DNA of 64,000 nucleotides. Source: Pyrocephalus nanus (Eukaryota; Chordata; Aves; Passeriformes; Tyrannidae). The stretch is from assembly GCA_038380795.1 (NCBI GenBank), contig CM076280.1:3707501-3771500 (forward strand), given 5' to 3'. The notes below the pieces were generated by a model, which worked only from the letters and a program-made list of their open reading frames with translations, was not told the origin of the DNA and did no database searches. This document shows, piece by piece, positions 36,201 through 47,199 of the stretch; positions within the stretch are counted from its first letter, which is position 1, and every line of letters begins with the position of its first letter. The translations under genes and the position numbers were made by a program.

Positions 36201-38590
36201 GCCTCCACGCCTGCTTGGAGGGATCCAGTCCCACCAATGGGGAGGAAAGACCCTGGTCCTGAGCCCCAGAAGGGAGAAAGGTCTGGCCCAGGTTCTCCCC
36301 AGAAATTCTGGGAGCTCCAACCTCAGGAAGCACCACCAACCCCAGAGAGCTCCCTCCAGCAATCAGGGGCCACGGCAGCCTGGGCAGCCCATCCAAACTC
36401 CCCAAAGTTGGGAGGACAACTGGGAAAAGTTGCTTGGAGAGGGGTTGGATCGCTCCCTGGGCGCCAGCTGGAGCTGCAGCAGTGGAGAACAGGCTGATCT
36501 AGGCAGGAAAACCCGGAGTTTTCCCCGCCACGTTGCTTTGCATGCCTGACAGCAAGTCGTGCCTTGCCTGTTGGGTTACGGCCCCTCCCAGCTCCAGGGG
36601 CTCCTCACCCAGAGAGCTGAGAGGTGCTCCAGGAGCCCAGTTTGCTCCAGTCTCTCCCAGGGAGGTGTCCCAGTACAGGTGCATGTCCCCCTTGCTCACT
36701 CCAAACCTTCAGGGCTGCAGCGTGGCACAGGACATGTCCCAGCCCAGACTCCATCATCCTATTCCACAGCAATCTTTTTCCCACTAAATCTTTTTCCCCT
36801 TAAATCTTTTTCTCACTTTTTTCCAGTTTTCAGCCCCCCTGCCCACGAGTTGAAACCCACCCTGAGGTAACAGCTCAGTCCCCGCCAGGCTTCAACCACC
36901 CAGCCTGGCCTTGCAAACACCCAACCCCTGACCTAGCAGAGTCAGATTCCTGCATAGAAAACCCAGACGGGGCTTTTCCTTGTTATTCTTCAGGATTAGG
37001 ATCACAGGGCTCTCACAGTGAGCTATCTCTGCACAGAGAACCGGCAAGTTAAAGGGAAATTCGGGATGTGCCTTGGATCCAAAACGCTGCAGCCACGGGC
37101 AGCCCTGGCCCAGCGCAGCCTCACGGACAAGCCGTGTTTTGAGCTCCAACTAATGCAAGGAAAAAACCCCAGAGCGAGTTCCAAGCTCTCCTTCAAAGCT
37201 CAGAAACCTGCTGGCGTCCTGCTGAGCCGCATACCACGTAAGCATTCCTGCCAGGAACGGCGGGGGCTGGCAGGGCCGATGAGCTCCACGGAGAGACACC
37301 GGGTCCCACGGCAGCTCTGCCGCTCTGCTCCAGCAGCAGCAGCAGCAGCTTTTCCCCCACAGCCCTTGGGGACAAAAGGACTCCGGAGCCACTCCCGTGG
37401 CTTTATGGCCGAGACAGAGCAATGATACGGTGGAGCCACCTCCAAAACACCGGCGCTGCCGAGGCTTTGAGCTCCCGGCGAGACGCACAAGGTCCAGCAC
37501 GGAGCCACACTCGCTGGTGGCACCCGCCCCAGATGTGGCTCCGCGGGGTGGGCGGGTGGCTTCACCCACCGCAGATGAGGGGGTTTCCCAGCCCGGGGAG
37601 CTGAAAGCGAAGCCGGAGCGTGAAAGGGCTCGGAGGTCGCGTCCTGCCCGCTCGGGAGCCCCGGGGGAACCAAGCGCCAGCACCGCCAGTGACGCGAGGT
37701 GGCTCGGGGGAGCCCAGCACCGCGACAGAGGGGTGACCCCACTTACAAGGGTCAAGCAAGTCCCTGCGGGTCGCAATTAGCAGCTATGACTTCCCCCCCT
37801 CACCCTCCCCAAGCCGGTGCTTCGAACAACCCCTGCCTGTGCAGAGCCATAATCCCACGTCCCGCGGTTCCCAGGCGGCTCTGGCCAGACATCCCGTGCC
37901 AGGGGCGAGGCGCTGACGCCCCGGGACAGACGGGCTCTCAATAACCACATTGTCACCCTGCCCCGTCCCACGGCCGTGGCGGGGGCACTGCTGTGTCCTG
38001 CCTGTGCCGGGAAGGCTGGGGGCAACCAGTCCCGCCCTCCACCCCAGAAACTTTGGCGGGGGGGGGGCTTCCCTAAGGATCTCCCAGCACTGTAAAGGCG
38101 GATAAGACTCAATTGCCAGCCAGCCCCAGCAGCCGCCGTGCTGACAGCAGTGTTCCTGACTGGACTCGGCTTCCAGCATCCCCCGAAGGGTTCCCCTCTT
38201 CCCTCCCCGCAGCCCGGGGGGGCTTCGCGCACAGACACGGACCCCGGAGCGAACACAAACACCCCCGGCACAACCCAGCCTTTCATTCGGGAGCCAGGCG
38301 GGCACCTCGGGTACCCCCCTGAACCCCGCGGGCTGAGTCCAGGCAAAACCGTGCGGAAACTGTAAAAATAAAGAAGTTTTAAGACCGACACAGGAGAAGA
38401 GCAGGAGGAAGGGAGGGGTGGGGTCCCGGGAATATCTGGGGGGGGGGGGGGGGGGGTGTCCCAGAGGGATTGAAGGAGGGATGGAGAGAGCGCGTCTGGG
38501 ATAAAAGGGGAGCGGGGGGCGCGGCGGGGGCTCACCCGCGATGTGCTGGCGGCGACCCTCGTCCAGGTGCGTGGAGACCACATCTCCCAT
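12230..38590 (-). CDS. NIBAN2: NIBAN2 (FAM129B/MINERVA), complete, with enlarged C-terminal tail
   Basis: Fourteen exons on the minus strand: 38536-38590, 25468-25598, 22372-22500, 22140-22245, 21240-21407, 17735-17850, 17535-17639, 16272-16434, 15712-15899, 15383-15538, 14788-14904, 14256-14363, 14042-14153, 12230-13506. All borders are GT/AG and phases agree, giving about 976 residues (human about 746). The N terminus MGDVVSTHL fits an N-myristoylation consensus. A PH domain spans about residues 68-192 (KKWRNRF, YARHYYFC). A conserved helical body follows (RTDMDQIITSKEHLASKIR; FDYDSSTVRKKFFREALLQ), then a disordered tail from residue 552 ending in GVQTEF. By family knowledge this cytosolic/membrane protein concentrates at cell-cell contacts, protects against apoptosis, and is phosphorylated by ERK in its tail. 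The tail here is about 230 residues longer, through Ser-Pro-rich repeats. Confidence 0.96.
12361..13011 (-). repeat. NIBAN2: In-frame coding minisatellite in NIBAN2 exon 14
   Basis: About ten imperfect repeats of roughly 20 residues (type PAPASPVPGADVPSGAGEQR) are encoded here. Some copies vary in length by multiples of three, so the frame is preserved. Most copies hold one Ser-Pro dipeptide. Human NIBAN2 has a shorter proline-rich tail without such a regular array, as I recall it. Confidence 0.85.
13672..14027. repeat. 39-bp minisatellite in NIBAN2 intron 13
   Basis: About nine copies of a unit beginning CCAGCACCCTGCATGGGGTC and ending in CTTGTACAGCC fill most of the short intron between exons 14 and 13. 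Confidence 0.9.
15010..15275 (-). mobile_element. CR1 LINE 3' fragment
   Basis: Minus-strand CR1 3' end (CACAGAATCCCACACTGGTT, then the GGGCAGGGACACCTTCCACC and GGCAACCTGTGCCAGGGCC blocks), in NIBAN2 intron 10. Confidence 0.9.
16728..16880. repeat. Degenerate GGGATGCTG tandem repeat
   Basis: About nine imperfect copies of GGGATGCTG-containing units of 15-20 bp lie in NIBAN2 intron 7. Confidence 0.75.
17100..17290. promoter_or_regulatory. Candidate intronic enhancer with MEF2 and CArG-like sites
   Basis: A perfect MEF2 consensus CTAAAAATAG lies at 17261-17270. A near-CArG CTAAAAATGG lies 5 bp before it, at 17247-17256. The flanking block is AT-richer and non-repetitive compared with the surrounding intron. 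Function is inference only. Confidence 0.35.
19110..19315 (+). mobile_element. CR1 LINE 3' fragment
   Basis: Plus-strand CR1 3' end (CCCTGTGAGGGTGGGCAGGCC, CCATGGCAGGGGGTGG, ATGATCTTTAAGGTCCCTTC) in NIBAN2 intron 5. Confidence 0.9.
20784..21068 (-). mobile_element. CR1 LINE 3' fragment
   Basis: Minus-strand CR1 3' end starting TCACAGAATCACAGAATGG in NIBAN2 intron 5. Confidence 0.92.
21710..22100. repeat. 42-bp minisatellite in NIBAN2 intron 4
   Basis: About nine copies of a unit like GGTCCTCAAGGATGCTCCAC followed by CCTAAAACCACCCCTTCCTGAA, with indels, lie between exons 5 and 4. Confidence 0.9.
22501..25467 (-). other. NIBAN2: NIBAN2 intron 2
   Basis: A 3-kb intron with one CR1 fragment (23116-23361). 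The rest is unique sequence without recognisable exons or RNA genes. Confidence 0.8.
23116..23361 (+). mobile_element. CR1 LINE 3' fragment
   Basis: Plus-strand CR1 3' end (TTCCCTGTGAGGGTGGGCAG, GGCAGGGGGTGGAACCGGAT, terminal GATATGATTCTATGAC) in NIBAN2 intron 2. Confidence 0.92.
29047..29385 (-). mobile_element. CR1 LINE 3' fragment
   Basis: Minus-strand CR1 3' end with GGTTTGGGTTGGAAGGGACA and CCCTGCCATGGGCAGGGACA, in NIBAN2 intron 1. Confidence 0.92.
29669..29785 (-). mobile_element. CR1 LINE 3' end, truncated
   Basis: Only about 115 bp of the CR1 3' end remain (TAGAATCGTGGAATCATGGA to GGGACACCTTCCACGAGCCC), minus strand, about 280 bp from another copy. Confidence 0.88.
33333..33425. repeat. 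17-bp tandem repeat, about 5-6 copies
   Basis: The unit is GGCAGGGATGATCCCAA, almost perfect, in NIBAN2 intron 1. Confidence 0.9.
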
Positions 38591-38850
38591 GGCGAGCGGA
38601 GCCGGGCCGGGCCGGGCGGCGGGAGGAGCGGCAGGAGGAGGAGGGAAGAGGGAAGAGGGAGGAGGAGGAGGAGGAGGAAGGCAGCGCCCAGGGCGGCCCG
38701 GCAGCGCGGCGCCCCACGGGCCCCCCCCGGCCACTCCCCCCGCACCGCCCCGCGTCCCGCCCGCCGCCCCCGGCACCGGCGCTGGGGGGGCGCGGGGGTC
38801 CCCCCGCCGGCTAATTAGCCGCTCTAATTGCTCGCTGGGGGATGGGGAGG
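38591..38850 (-). promoter_or_regulatory. NIBAN2: NIBAN2 CpG-rich promoter and 5' UTR
   Basis: Upstream of the NIBAN2 ATG on the minus strand lies CpG-dense sequence with GGCCGGGC and GCCCCGC runs and no TATA box. About 220 bp upstream are two homeodomain-type cores (CTAATTAG and CTAATTG, about 38811-38830). The transcription start is not determinable. Confidence 0.5.
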
Positions 38851-41050
38851 CTGGAGGAGGGGGATGTGTCCACCCCCGCGTGTCCCCCCCCCGCACACCC
38901 GCGGGTCCCACGACAGGCGCTGCCGCCGGGAGAACCGGCTCCGTGTTGGCACCGGGATCCTCCACTCCCGGCATTGCAACACTCGGGCTCTGTGCTACCT
39001 GTGCCCACACCCCGGGCCTCCCGCCCTGGCCTTGCTCCTGCAGTGCCAAGGTGGAGAGCGGCCGTGGGAGCCGGCGTGGGGCCCCTCTCCCTCCCCAGCC
39101 TGTGGGAAAATGGGATGGAAGAACTCAAGTTGACTTAAAACCCTCCCCAGCCACAGATTTGGGACCAAGGGCTGTTTGGCTCCGCTGTGCCGGGATGGGG
39201 GCTGGCATCTCCGCAGGATCACCAGGGTGCTTGGAGGGCACAGAGTGGGATACGAGAACCAGGGGCGTTCCACCGATCCAGCAAAGTCTCCTTTGGACAC
39301 AACCGAACCAAGGCAGGAAGCAGCCGGGGCTGCGGAGCTGAAGGAAGCGGTGGAAAAGCTCCACCTTCCTCCTGCTGTTGCTGCAGCTCCTTTCCCAAGA
39401 GCAACAGGCGGAAACAGCCCTCGCAGGATCGTCCGGCGCTGCCCGGGCACGATCCCGCTGAAGGAAAGGCCTGGCCGGTGTCATTCCCAGACCCCGGGCA
39501 CAGCGAGCAGCCGGGGTGTGACCGTGGGAGTAAGAGGAGGAGGAGAAGGAGGAGGAAGGAGGAGGACGTGGTGGTGTGACCAGAGAGTTCAAGCCTTTCC
39601 CAGCTGCGGGGCGGCTCCAGGGAGTCGCTGCCGAGGTGGATCCATGCTTTGGGATCGCTCTGGTTTCCCTGGATGCTTCCAGACCGCTGGAAGCTCGGGC
39701 TGGGCTGGGCAAAGCTCGGCTTAGCCGCGGCCAGGTCGCTTTGGCTTGGTCTGGGCTCCTGGGGTTGTGCCGGGAGGCTTTTCCTGGGCTGGCCTGTTTA
39801 CTGGAGGGCTGTGGGAGGGAGGAATGGAGGTGGCCAGCCCGGCAGAGAGGCATCCTGTTTATCCTCCTGAAATAGCTCTCCTTGGCCGGCTGGGGATGGG
39901 GAGGGGGCAGGAGGCTGTAAACGCCTCTCCCTGCCTGCTGCCACCCTGAAACGGGGCCAGCCCCTGCCTGGCACACCCGGGGGGGACACCAGGGGATCCT
40001 GCCCCCCTTGCTGAGGGACCCAGCACCCTCCTGTTGGGGCAGGGATGTGGGTGCTGCCATGGCAAAGCAAGCTCTGCTGAAGACAAACACTCCACACGAG
40101 GCCAAAGAACATCCTGCATCTGTCCCAGCACCCATAGGAGCCAGGGTGGATGGGTTTGGGATGCCCCCCGGGCTGGGCTCTCCCCCCGGGAATGCCCTCA
40201 GTGCATCAGCCTTTTCCGTCTTAACACCCCTGCAAGTCATTTCAAAGGGAAAATAACTCCAATATTTCCCTTTTCCTCTCTGTGATGCCCCGTAAGAAGG
40301 TTTTCCCCTTGGCAGAGGGCTGGTTTGCAGTCTGTTTCCCTGGCCCAAATGGTGTTGAAATCAAGGGATTCTCGTGGGAAATCTCATTTCCAATAGAAAA
40401 TTGTTCCACTGGAGGCTTTTAAACACTTTCCCCTGTGCTGATCCTCGAGGAGTTTGGCTATGAATTCATTTGAAAGTCTGCTTTAGTAAGATGATGGTAT
40501 TTGAAAGGTGGTGAAAATGCATCCACCCCCTTCAAATTGAAAATAAATGTGAATATCTACCCGTGGAAATAACTTCATTATTAGAAAGCAAGCTCCATCC
40601 CTTTAAAAAAAGCAGTGTATAGAATATAATTTAGGCAGTGCACACACAGTCCTGCTAAAGAGACCAAGTCAGGGTATAAAAGCCTTATTTTTGAAAAATC
40701 AATCCACCTAAGCACTGGAGCACTACACTCTGAGTCATTACCTGCCTCCTTTACCCACTGATGTGTTTGTTAAACAAATAACAAAATAAAACCTTAATTA
40801 AAGGGTAAAAAATAGCCAGCATTGATATTGTTGATTTGCAAACAGGAGGGGTTTGTTTGTGGCATGCAGAAATAGCGTGTCAACAGAGACTGGAGGCTGT
40901 ACCACAGAGACAGAGGCTGTTTTTGGGGCTCCCAAAACCACCTGAAGATGAGCACGATGTCCTGGCACTCTCAGTCAGTGCCAAGTGGTGACACAGAGCT
41001 GAATTTTTGGCACACACTGGCTGGTGGCAGAGACAGGCTCAGCTGCTAAA

Positions 41051-41700
41051 TCATAGAATCACAGAATCAACAGGGTTGGAAAAGACCTCTGAGACCATCG
41101 AGTCCAACCTGTGACCCAACCCCACCTTGTCACCCAGCCCATGGCACTGATGCCACATCCAGGCTCTGCTCAAACCCCTCCAGGGACGGGGACTCCACCC
41201 CCTCCCTGGGCAGCCCATTCCAAGGGCTGAGCACTCTCCTTGCCCTTCTCTGGACCTGCTGCAGCCCCTCCATGTCCTTCCTGAGCTGAGGGGCCAGAAC
41301 TGGGCACAGCACTCGAGGTGTGGCCTCCCCAGTGCCCGGCACAGGGGCAGAATCACCTCCCTGCTGCTGCTGCCACCCTGTTCCTGAGCCAGGCCAGGAT
41401 CCACTGGCCCTCTTGGCCCCCTGGGCACCCCTGGCTCATGTTCAGCTGCTGTCAGTCAGTCCCCCCAGGTCCCTTCCTGCCTAGTCCTGTCCCCCCACTC
41501 TGTCTCCAGCCTGTGAGGCTGCCGGGGGTTGTTGTGGCCACAGTGCAGGACCCATCACTTGGCTTGGTTGAACCTCATCCTGTTGGAATCAGCCCATGGA
41601 TCCAGCCTGTCCAGGTCCCTCTGCAGAGCCCTCCTGCCTTTCAGCAGATCAACAACCCCCACCAGTTTGGTGTCATAAAGCTTGAGAGTGGGAATAAAGG
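41051..41700 (-). mobile_element. CR1 LINE 3' fragment, internally deleted
   Basis: A long minus-strand CR1 with terminal CATAGAATCACAGAATCA, extending into upstream CR1 sequence (GGTTGAACCTCATCCTGTTG). Compared with the copy at 7168-7818 it lacks about 240 bp between the GGTCCAGAGAAGGGCA and GAGTGCTCAGCCC blocks. Confidence 0.92.
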
Positions 41701-44186
41701 AGCTGTCTGAAAGGTTTTGTCATGATTTGGAAGCTCAAAGCTCAGCACTTGAGCACATTTTGGTGTATTCCCATGTGGTCACGTGCAGAGGGGATTGTCC
41801 CTGACTTGGTCCTGGTGTGTGTTTCCCTCATCCTAGCTGTCCCAGTGGAGGTGATGTGGATGGGAATGGTTTGTCCTTCCTCTCCTGCTGCCAGTTTTTG
41901 GGAGCAAAGCCCAGCCTGGCCCTGCTCAAGCACTGAGCCCGTCCTGCTATGGCAGGACAAGGGATGCAGACACATCCCCCAGCTGCTCTCCTGGCTCCAT
42001 CCTCCCCGAGGATGTTTTTAAATCCATCCCCCTTTGCAGGCTCAATCTTTGGCCTCAGGGACAGGCAGCAGCACCTGCAGATCCCTGCACCCCTTCCCTG
42101 CATCCCTCTGCAGAGGTCCCAGGCAGTGCCACCAGGTTCAGGAGCCCTGAGCAGAGGGAGGACAAACCAGCAGCTCCTGCACCACAAGTGGTGCTCAGCT
42201 GGGTTTATCACCCCCTGCCCCACGTGCCAGGGCTGTGAGGGACCAGCACAGCCATCCCTCCTGTGAGAGGCTGTGCAGTATCAGAGTTGTACAGAACTGC
42301 AGCGTGATAAAGTCTAATCATCCCATCTCATTACATCTCCCTGAACGTATGGAAATCATGCTTATCTGCCCGGAGCTGCCCGAATTATCCCAGCTTCCAA
42401 ATGCAGGATTTCCCTCTGAATAGAGCCGAGGAGAATAAAGACTCTCGTGGTTTCAGGCAGCTCCTGGGACGGTGGTGAAGGCAGCAGTGAGCTGAGACAG
42501 TCCTCGAACTGGTAAAGCCCTCAGTGCCTGGGGATGGTACATTAGCTCATCGTGATGAGCAAAGGGCTCCACATCTGTCCCTCCCAGGGACCCAGAACCT
42601 CTCCTGGATGATCCTGATGACCCAATACACGGCCATGAGGAAATATATATTAAAAAAAAAATTAAAAAAGTGGATTATTTGGGATATTTTTTATACTCAC
42701 TGCAGTCAAACCAAGCCTGACAGTCTGTGTGCTTAGCTCCCTGCCCTCCTGCCCCCTCAAATGATCCCTCTGGATTTGGTGCCTGTGGGGAGGATCCCCT
42801 TGGACTTTCCATCAAGTCATTGCTACAGTGTAAAATCTGACCTCTCAGCAGCAAAGGTGGTTGCTGCACCTGCAGAGCGCCCAGAACAGGCTGTTCCCAA
42901 TCCCTCCCCACCTCCACGACCTGCTGAATTCCTGCAACCCTTGAACACGGGAGCGCATTGCAGGTTAAAGCTTCCAGCCCGGTAATTGTTTATTTCTCTC
43001 TCACCGACACGAGGAGCAGTCAGTGGAGTTTTCCTTTCACTCGCAATGACCCTGGGACAAGGATCTGTTTCCATCTCAGCCGGCTCACCGGGAAACCCGA
43101 TCGCTGTGGGGGAAGAGCCTGTGGGTGCTTGGGGAGGGGGGCGGCTCGGGATGTCCCTTGCAGCGGGGCTCAGGTCCCACCCACAGCGGGACGGCCAACA
43201 CAAACCCACCCGGGGTCACCTCTGAGGCCCCGGGGGTCTCTGAGATGTGTCCTGGGGTGGGGTCTGAGCCAGCCGAGGTTGGGAAGAAGGGGGTGAAAGT
43301 GTCCTCCTGCTCCTGGGGCTGCTCGCCGCCACCAGAACCGGCCTTGGTGCCATTGACGGCTTCATAATTGCAGCAATAAAACTCGCTGCTGCTGATAAAG
43401 GCGAGGGCAGCTCTGCCCAGCCCCGCCAGCGGCGGTGCCGTGCCCGAGGGCTGCTGCACCCTCCGTCCCGCTGACTGCAGCGCTCGCTCCCAGATAACAG
43501 CGTCATTAAGCACTGCTGAATCAGGCCTGCCTCGACCGGCTTCTGCTGAATCAGGGGCAGGATCCACCAGCTCCAGCTCCAACCCCAGCTCCAGCCCGGG
43601 CGCGGAGCTCTGTGCACGATCCATCAGCTCCAGCCTGGTCATGAAGCCTCCACACAGGATCCACCACTTCCAGCCCGGGCACAGAGCTTTGTGCTCCAGC
43701 CCCAGCTGCAGCCCGGGCACGGAGTTCTGTGCAGGATCCATCAGCTCCGGCCTTGGCATGGAGCCTCCACGCGGGTCCATCCGCTCCATCCCCAGCTCCA
43801 GCCCGGACATGAAGATCCGCGCAGAGGGACAGGGGGTCTGAGGGCCGCTGGGGACCCGCAAAACGCCACCAGCCGGTGCCACCGGGCTGTGGCAGGCAGA
43901 GCAGGGGTCGGGGGATGTCACCCCACTCTCAGCCCCCCGGGGGTGAGCACCCACCCGCCTGCCAGCGCCCCGGGGCGGGGAGGGGACGGCGGGGCCAGGG
44001 GAGCGCAGCCGCCGGTGCGGAGGGCACGGGAGGAGGAGGAGGGAGACTCGCGCGGACCATCATTCCCCTCTGCTGGTCGGGACTGGGATAACTGGTGGCC
44101 GCCAGCCAGGCCTTGGCAGGGAGCCGGGATCGGCTCGGTGCAGCCTGCGGAGGGTGCGACAGACTGGCGACACCGGCACCGGTGTG

Positions 44187-44480
44187 GCATGGGATATGGG
44201 ATATGGGAACAGGCAGGGGGTGTGGGGTGCAGGCCCCAACATGGGCATGGGGGGTGGGAACAGGCACTGATGTGGGCATAGGCATGGTCATGGGCACTAG
44301 GATGAGCACAAGGTATGGGCATGGGCACCAGCATGGCACAGAACATGGGAACAGGCACTGGCATGGGCACATGGAATGTTTGTGGATACAAGGCATGGGC
44401 ACAGCACACACAGACATGGGACACAGGGCATAGGGATGGGCATGGGGCATAGGATGGGCATGGGGCATGGGCAGTGCCTC
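44187..44480. repeat. Degenerate GGCATGGGCA-type repeat
   Basis: Irregular short units built from GGCATGGG/ATGGGCAC lie between NIBAN2 and STXBP1. Confidence 0.75.
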
Positions 44481-46418
44481 CCCAGCCCCTCCAGCTGCTG
44501 TGGGGACCCAGGAGGGGCTTGGGGCTCTGCCAGCTGCCCAGCTCTCCCCAGGAGCCCACGCTGATGGGCACTGAACACTGGGAATGATGGTCTCAGCCCC
44601 TTTGGCTCTGGTGGCTACGCCCAGCATGGATCGGGACAGGATGTGGCCCTGGCTCTGGTCCTTGCTGTGGGATACTGGGAAGTGTGGTTTTCTGAGCTGT
44701 GGGTTCTTCCCTGCTTCCAAACCCTGGGCAGGAATGGGGCACACATCGTGCAGGGGCTGGTGCTGGGTCATTGCAGGCACCGCTCTGGCATTTGCACCAG
44801 GGAGAGGAAAAACCCCACATGTGAGCAATGAGGAACAGCTGGAAACGGTGGGAAAACCCCAAGCACCCAGAGCAAGTGTCTGCTCAGCCACCACCCCTCA
44901 GTGCCTCCAGTGAAAACCAGGCACTGGGAGATGATTAACCCTGAGCAGCTTTGCCCCTGGCAGCTCGTGGGGACAAATGCAGCGGGTGACACTGTGCCCT
45001 CTCTGTCCCTGCAGCCACCTTCCCTTGGGACACATTCCTGGCTTGAGTCATTTAAGAGCCAGCAGTTTGCCTCTGCCTGCTCTCAGGGTGAGATGGAAGT
45101 GGCCTCCCCATTCCACATCCCCTGACAATGGGAGCATTCCCTGGATACTCTCCCACCCTCCCATGGCTGCCCCGTAGGTGCCCTAATATCCAAAATGCTC
45201 CTGGAGAGTCCCCAGGGAGGGTGGGCAGCAGGACAGCAGGAGCTGTTGGTGTTTCACCCCAGATCTAGGACTCAGGAGTTTGTGGACACCCCCATTTCTC
45301 CCAGTTAAACACATTTACAACAGCTCAACAACTTTTAACTCAATTTTTGGCTTTAAAAAGCTCAGACCTGAAGCCTTCCAGCCCAGACTCCAGAGGACCA
45401 GCAAAGAGGGATGAGGATGTGGCCTCAGGACTGCTCAGGAAAGCATCTCCTACATCAACTCCACCTCAGTGCCACAGACATCCTTAAATTTGCCTTTCAG
45501 GAAAACCAGTTTCAGCCAGATCCATCTGATTCCTTGACCCCAAGACCAGTCCCTTGTCCAGCCTCTCATCTCCCTCAATTCTTTAGTGAGGTCCCACCTA
45601 CCAGACCTGGCCATCCCAGTTTCCATGACTTGGACCGAAACAGCACAGGATGGAGTAAGGGGAGCAGCCACCACCTCTCCCCATCCACCTTGATGTTCCT
45701 TCCCGGCCCTGGGGGAGTGAGGGAAGGCTGTTCCCTTCCCTGTACCCGGTATTCCACGTGGTTCACGCTGGGGGATCCAGGCTGCGGATCCCAGAGCCCT
45801 TTGCTGAGCAGGGAAAAGCTCCTGGGGGTATCCAAGGATCTAAGGCCTGTGGAAAACAACCTGCTTGGAGGATCCACCACCCCGAGGCATTTTACACTCC
45901 AGCCTCCAGTTGGGAAGCAGCCTCCAGGCCCATCCAGCCCCAAGGCCAGGAGGCTGCCGGATATCGGGATGTGGGCTGCCCGTGGCTGATGTGCCCAGCT
46001 GTGCTGTCAGGAAGGCAATCCGAAGCATCATTCCCACCAGCAGCCCCCTCTCCACTCCACCCCTGGAAGGATGTTCCCATCATTGCCCTCCCAGCACTCC
46101 ATTCCAAAGCCTCCATCCCCAGCCTGGCACCCTGGCACTGCCCACACAGCCAGCGGAGCGGGGCAGCTCGCTTCCTGATTTTTCCAATGAAAGGAGTGTC
46201 ACTCTTTCCTTATTTATATTCTCTGCCAGGTATGATGGATGCAGGAGAACCACACGGCTGCCAGGGAGCTGAGCATCCCCCCAGGGCAGGGGGGGACACC
46301 TTGGGGACCCCCAGCAGCCGGGTCTGGCTTTCCTGCAGCTCCAAACCCGCTGTGGTTTTGCCACAGACAAGTGATGCTCGGCCTCCCTGGGAAGATTGAC
46401 AGGGAGCTGGAGGAGCAG

Positions 46419-46458
46419 TATAAATACCTCCCTCTTAAATAGTCTGCTGGTATTTATA
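46419..46458. repeat. Perfect 10-bp inverted repeat with TATA-like arms
   Basis: The arms TATAAATACC (46419-46428) and GGTATTTATA (46449-46458) are exact reverse complements around a 20-bp spacer. Each arm contains a TATA-box-like core, pointing in opposite directions. Confidence 0.8.
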
Positions 46459-47199
46459 GCCTGTGCTTGGCACAGAGTCCAGCAGCTCTGACAAACTCAG
46501 CTCCAGCTTATTTTTAAGGAAGCGGCGGAGAAAGCAGGTTTTAAGAGCTCAGGATTGGGATGCACGGCTGCCTGAGCCAGGGCTGGAGGAGCCCAACCTG
46601 ATGGGACGGAGCTTTTGTCACCCTGCTGACCCTCTGGGCACTCCTTTGCTGTCCTGTGCCCTCAGGCACCCCGTGTCCTGCCTCTGAGCAATGGGGTGAA
46701 CACCCACAGCCATACACGTATATATGGATATATATGCACATACCTGCAGGCACAGCCTGGCTCTGGATCGCTGCCATTTGCTCTGGCTCTGTACTGGCAC
46801 CGTCCTGTTTCCCACCTCCTTTCCCATTTTCCCCCCCCTCCTTTCCCATTTCCCGCCCCCCTCACCCCATCACATGCTCGCCCAGGTCTGGAAGGGGGAG
46901 CACAGGAGCACCCAAATCCCCCGGGCACGGCCCTGAGAGGCAGCTCAGGGCCAGCCAAGGTGGCTGGTGGCCCTGGCATGGACCCACACCCAGCCTGGAG
47001 GGGAAGCTCAGCGGGTGCCCTGCTGGGTACAGGGTGAACCCATCCCCTTTGCCCCCCGATTTACGGCCCCAGCCGTGCCCGTCGTGGGTGGGAGGGCACA
47101 GGGCGACTGAGCACCTGTTTGTGGGAAGATATTTTAGGAGCTGAGTCCTGGGGGGTGCGGGGCAGAAGGAATCCCTGATGAGGGGCGACTGCTGGTTGG

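Larger units (their letters stand above)
25599..38535 (-). other. NIBAN2: NIBAN2 intron 1
   Basis: A 12.9-kb first intron. It has two CR1 fragments near 29 kb, a 17-bp tandem repeat near 33.3 kb, a C-rich run near 32.53 kb and a pyrimidine-rich CTTTTTCCC repeat near 36.77-36.82 kb. The rest is unique GC-rich DNA in which I see no exon, tRNA or other RNA gene. Confidence 0.8.

Noticed and set aside
37784..39049. 421-codon minus-strand frame containing MGDVVSTHLDEGRRQHIAG
   Set aside because: It reads through NIBAN2 exon 1 into its promoter and intron. Only 38536-38590 is coding, as shown by the donor and the phase match with exon 2.
43085..43954. 289-codon minus-strand frame between NIBAN2 and STXBP1
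   Set aside because: Repetitive GLELGLE and MDPAQ patterns come from a local short repeat; no homology seen.
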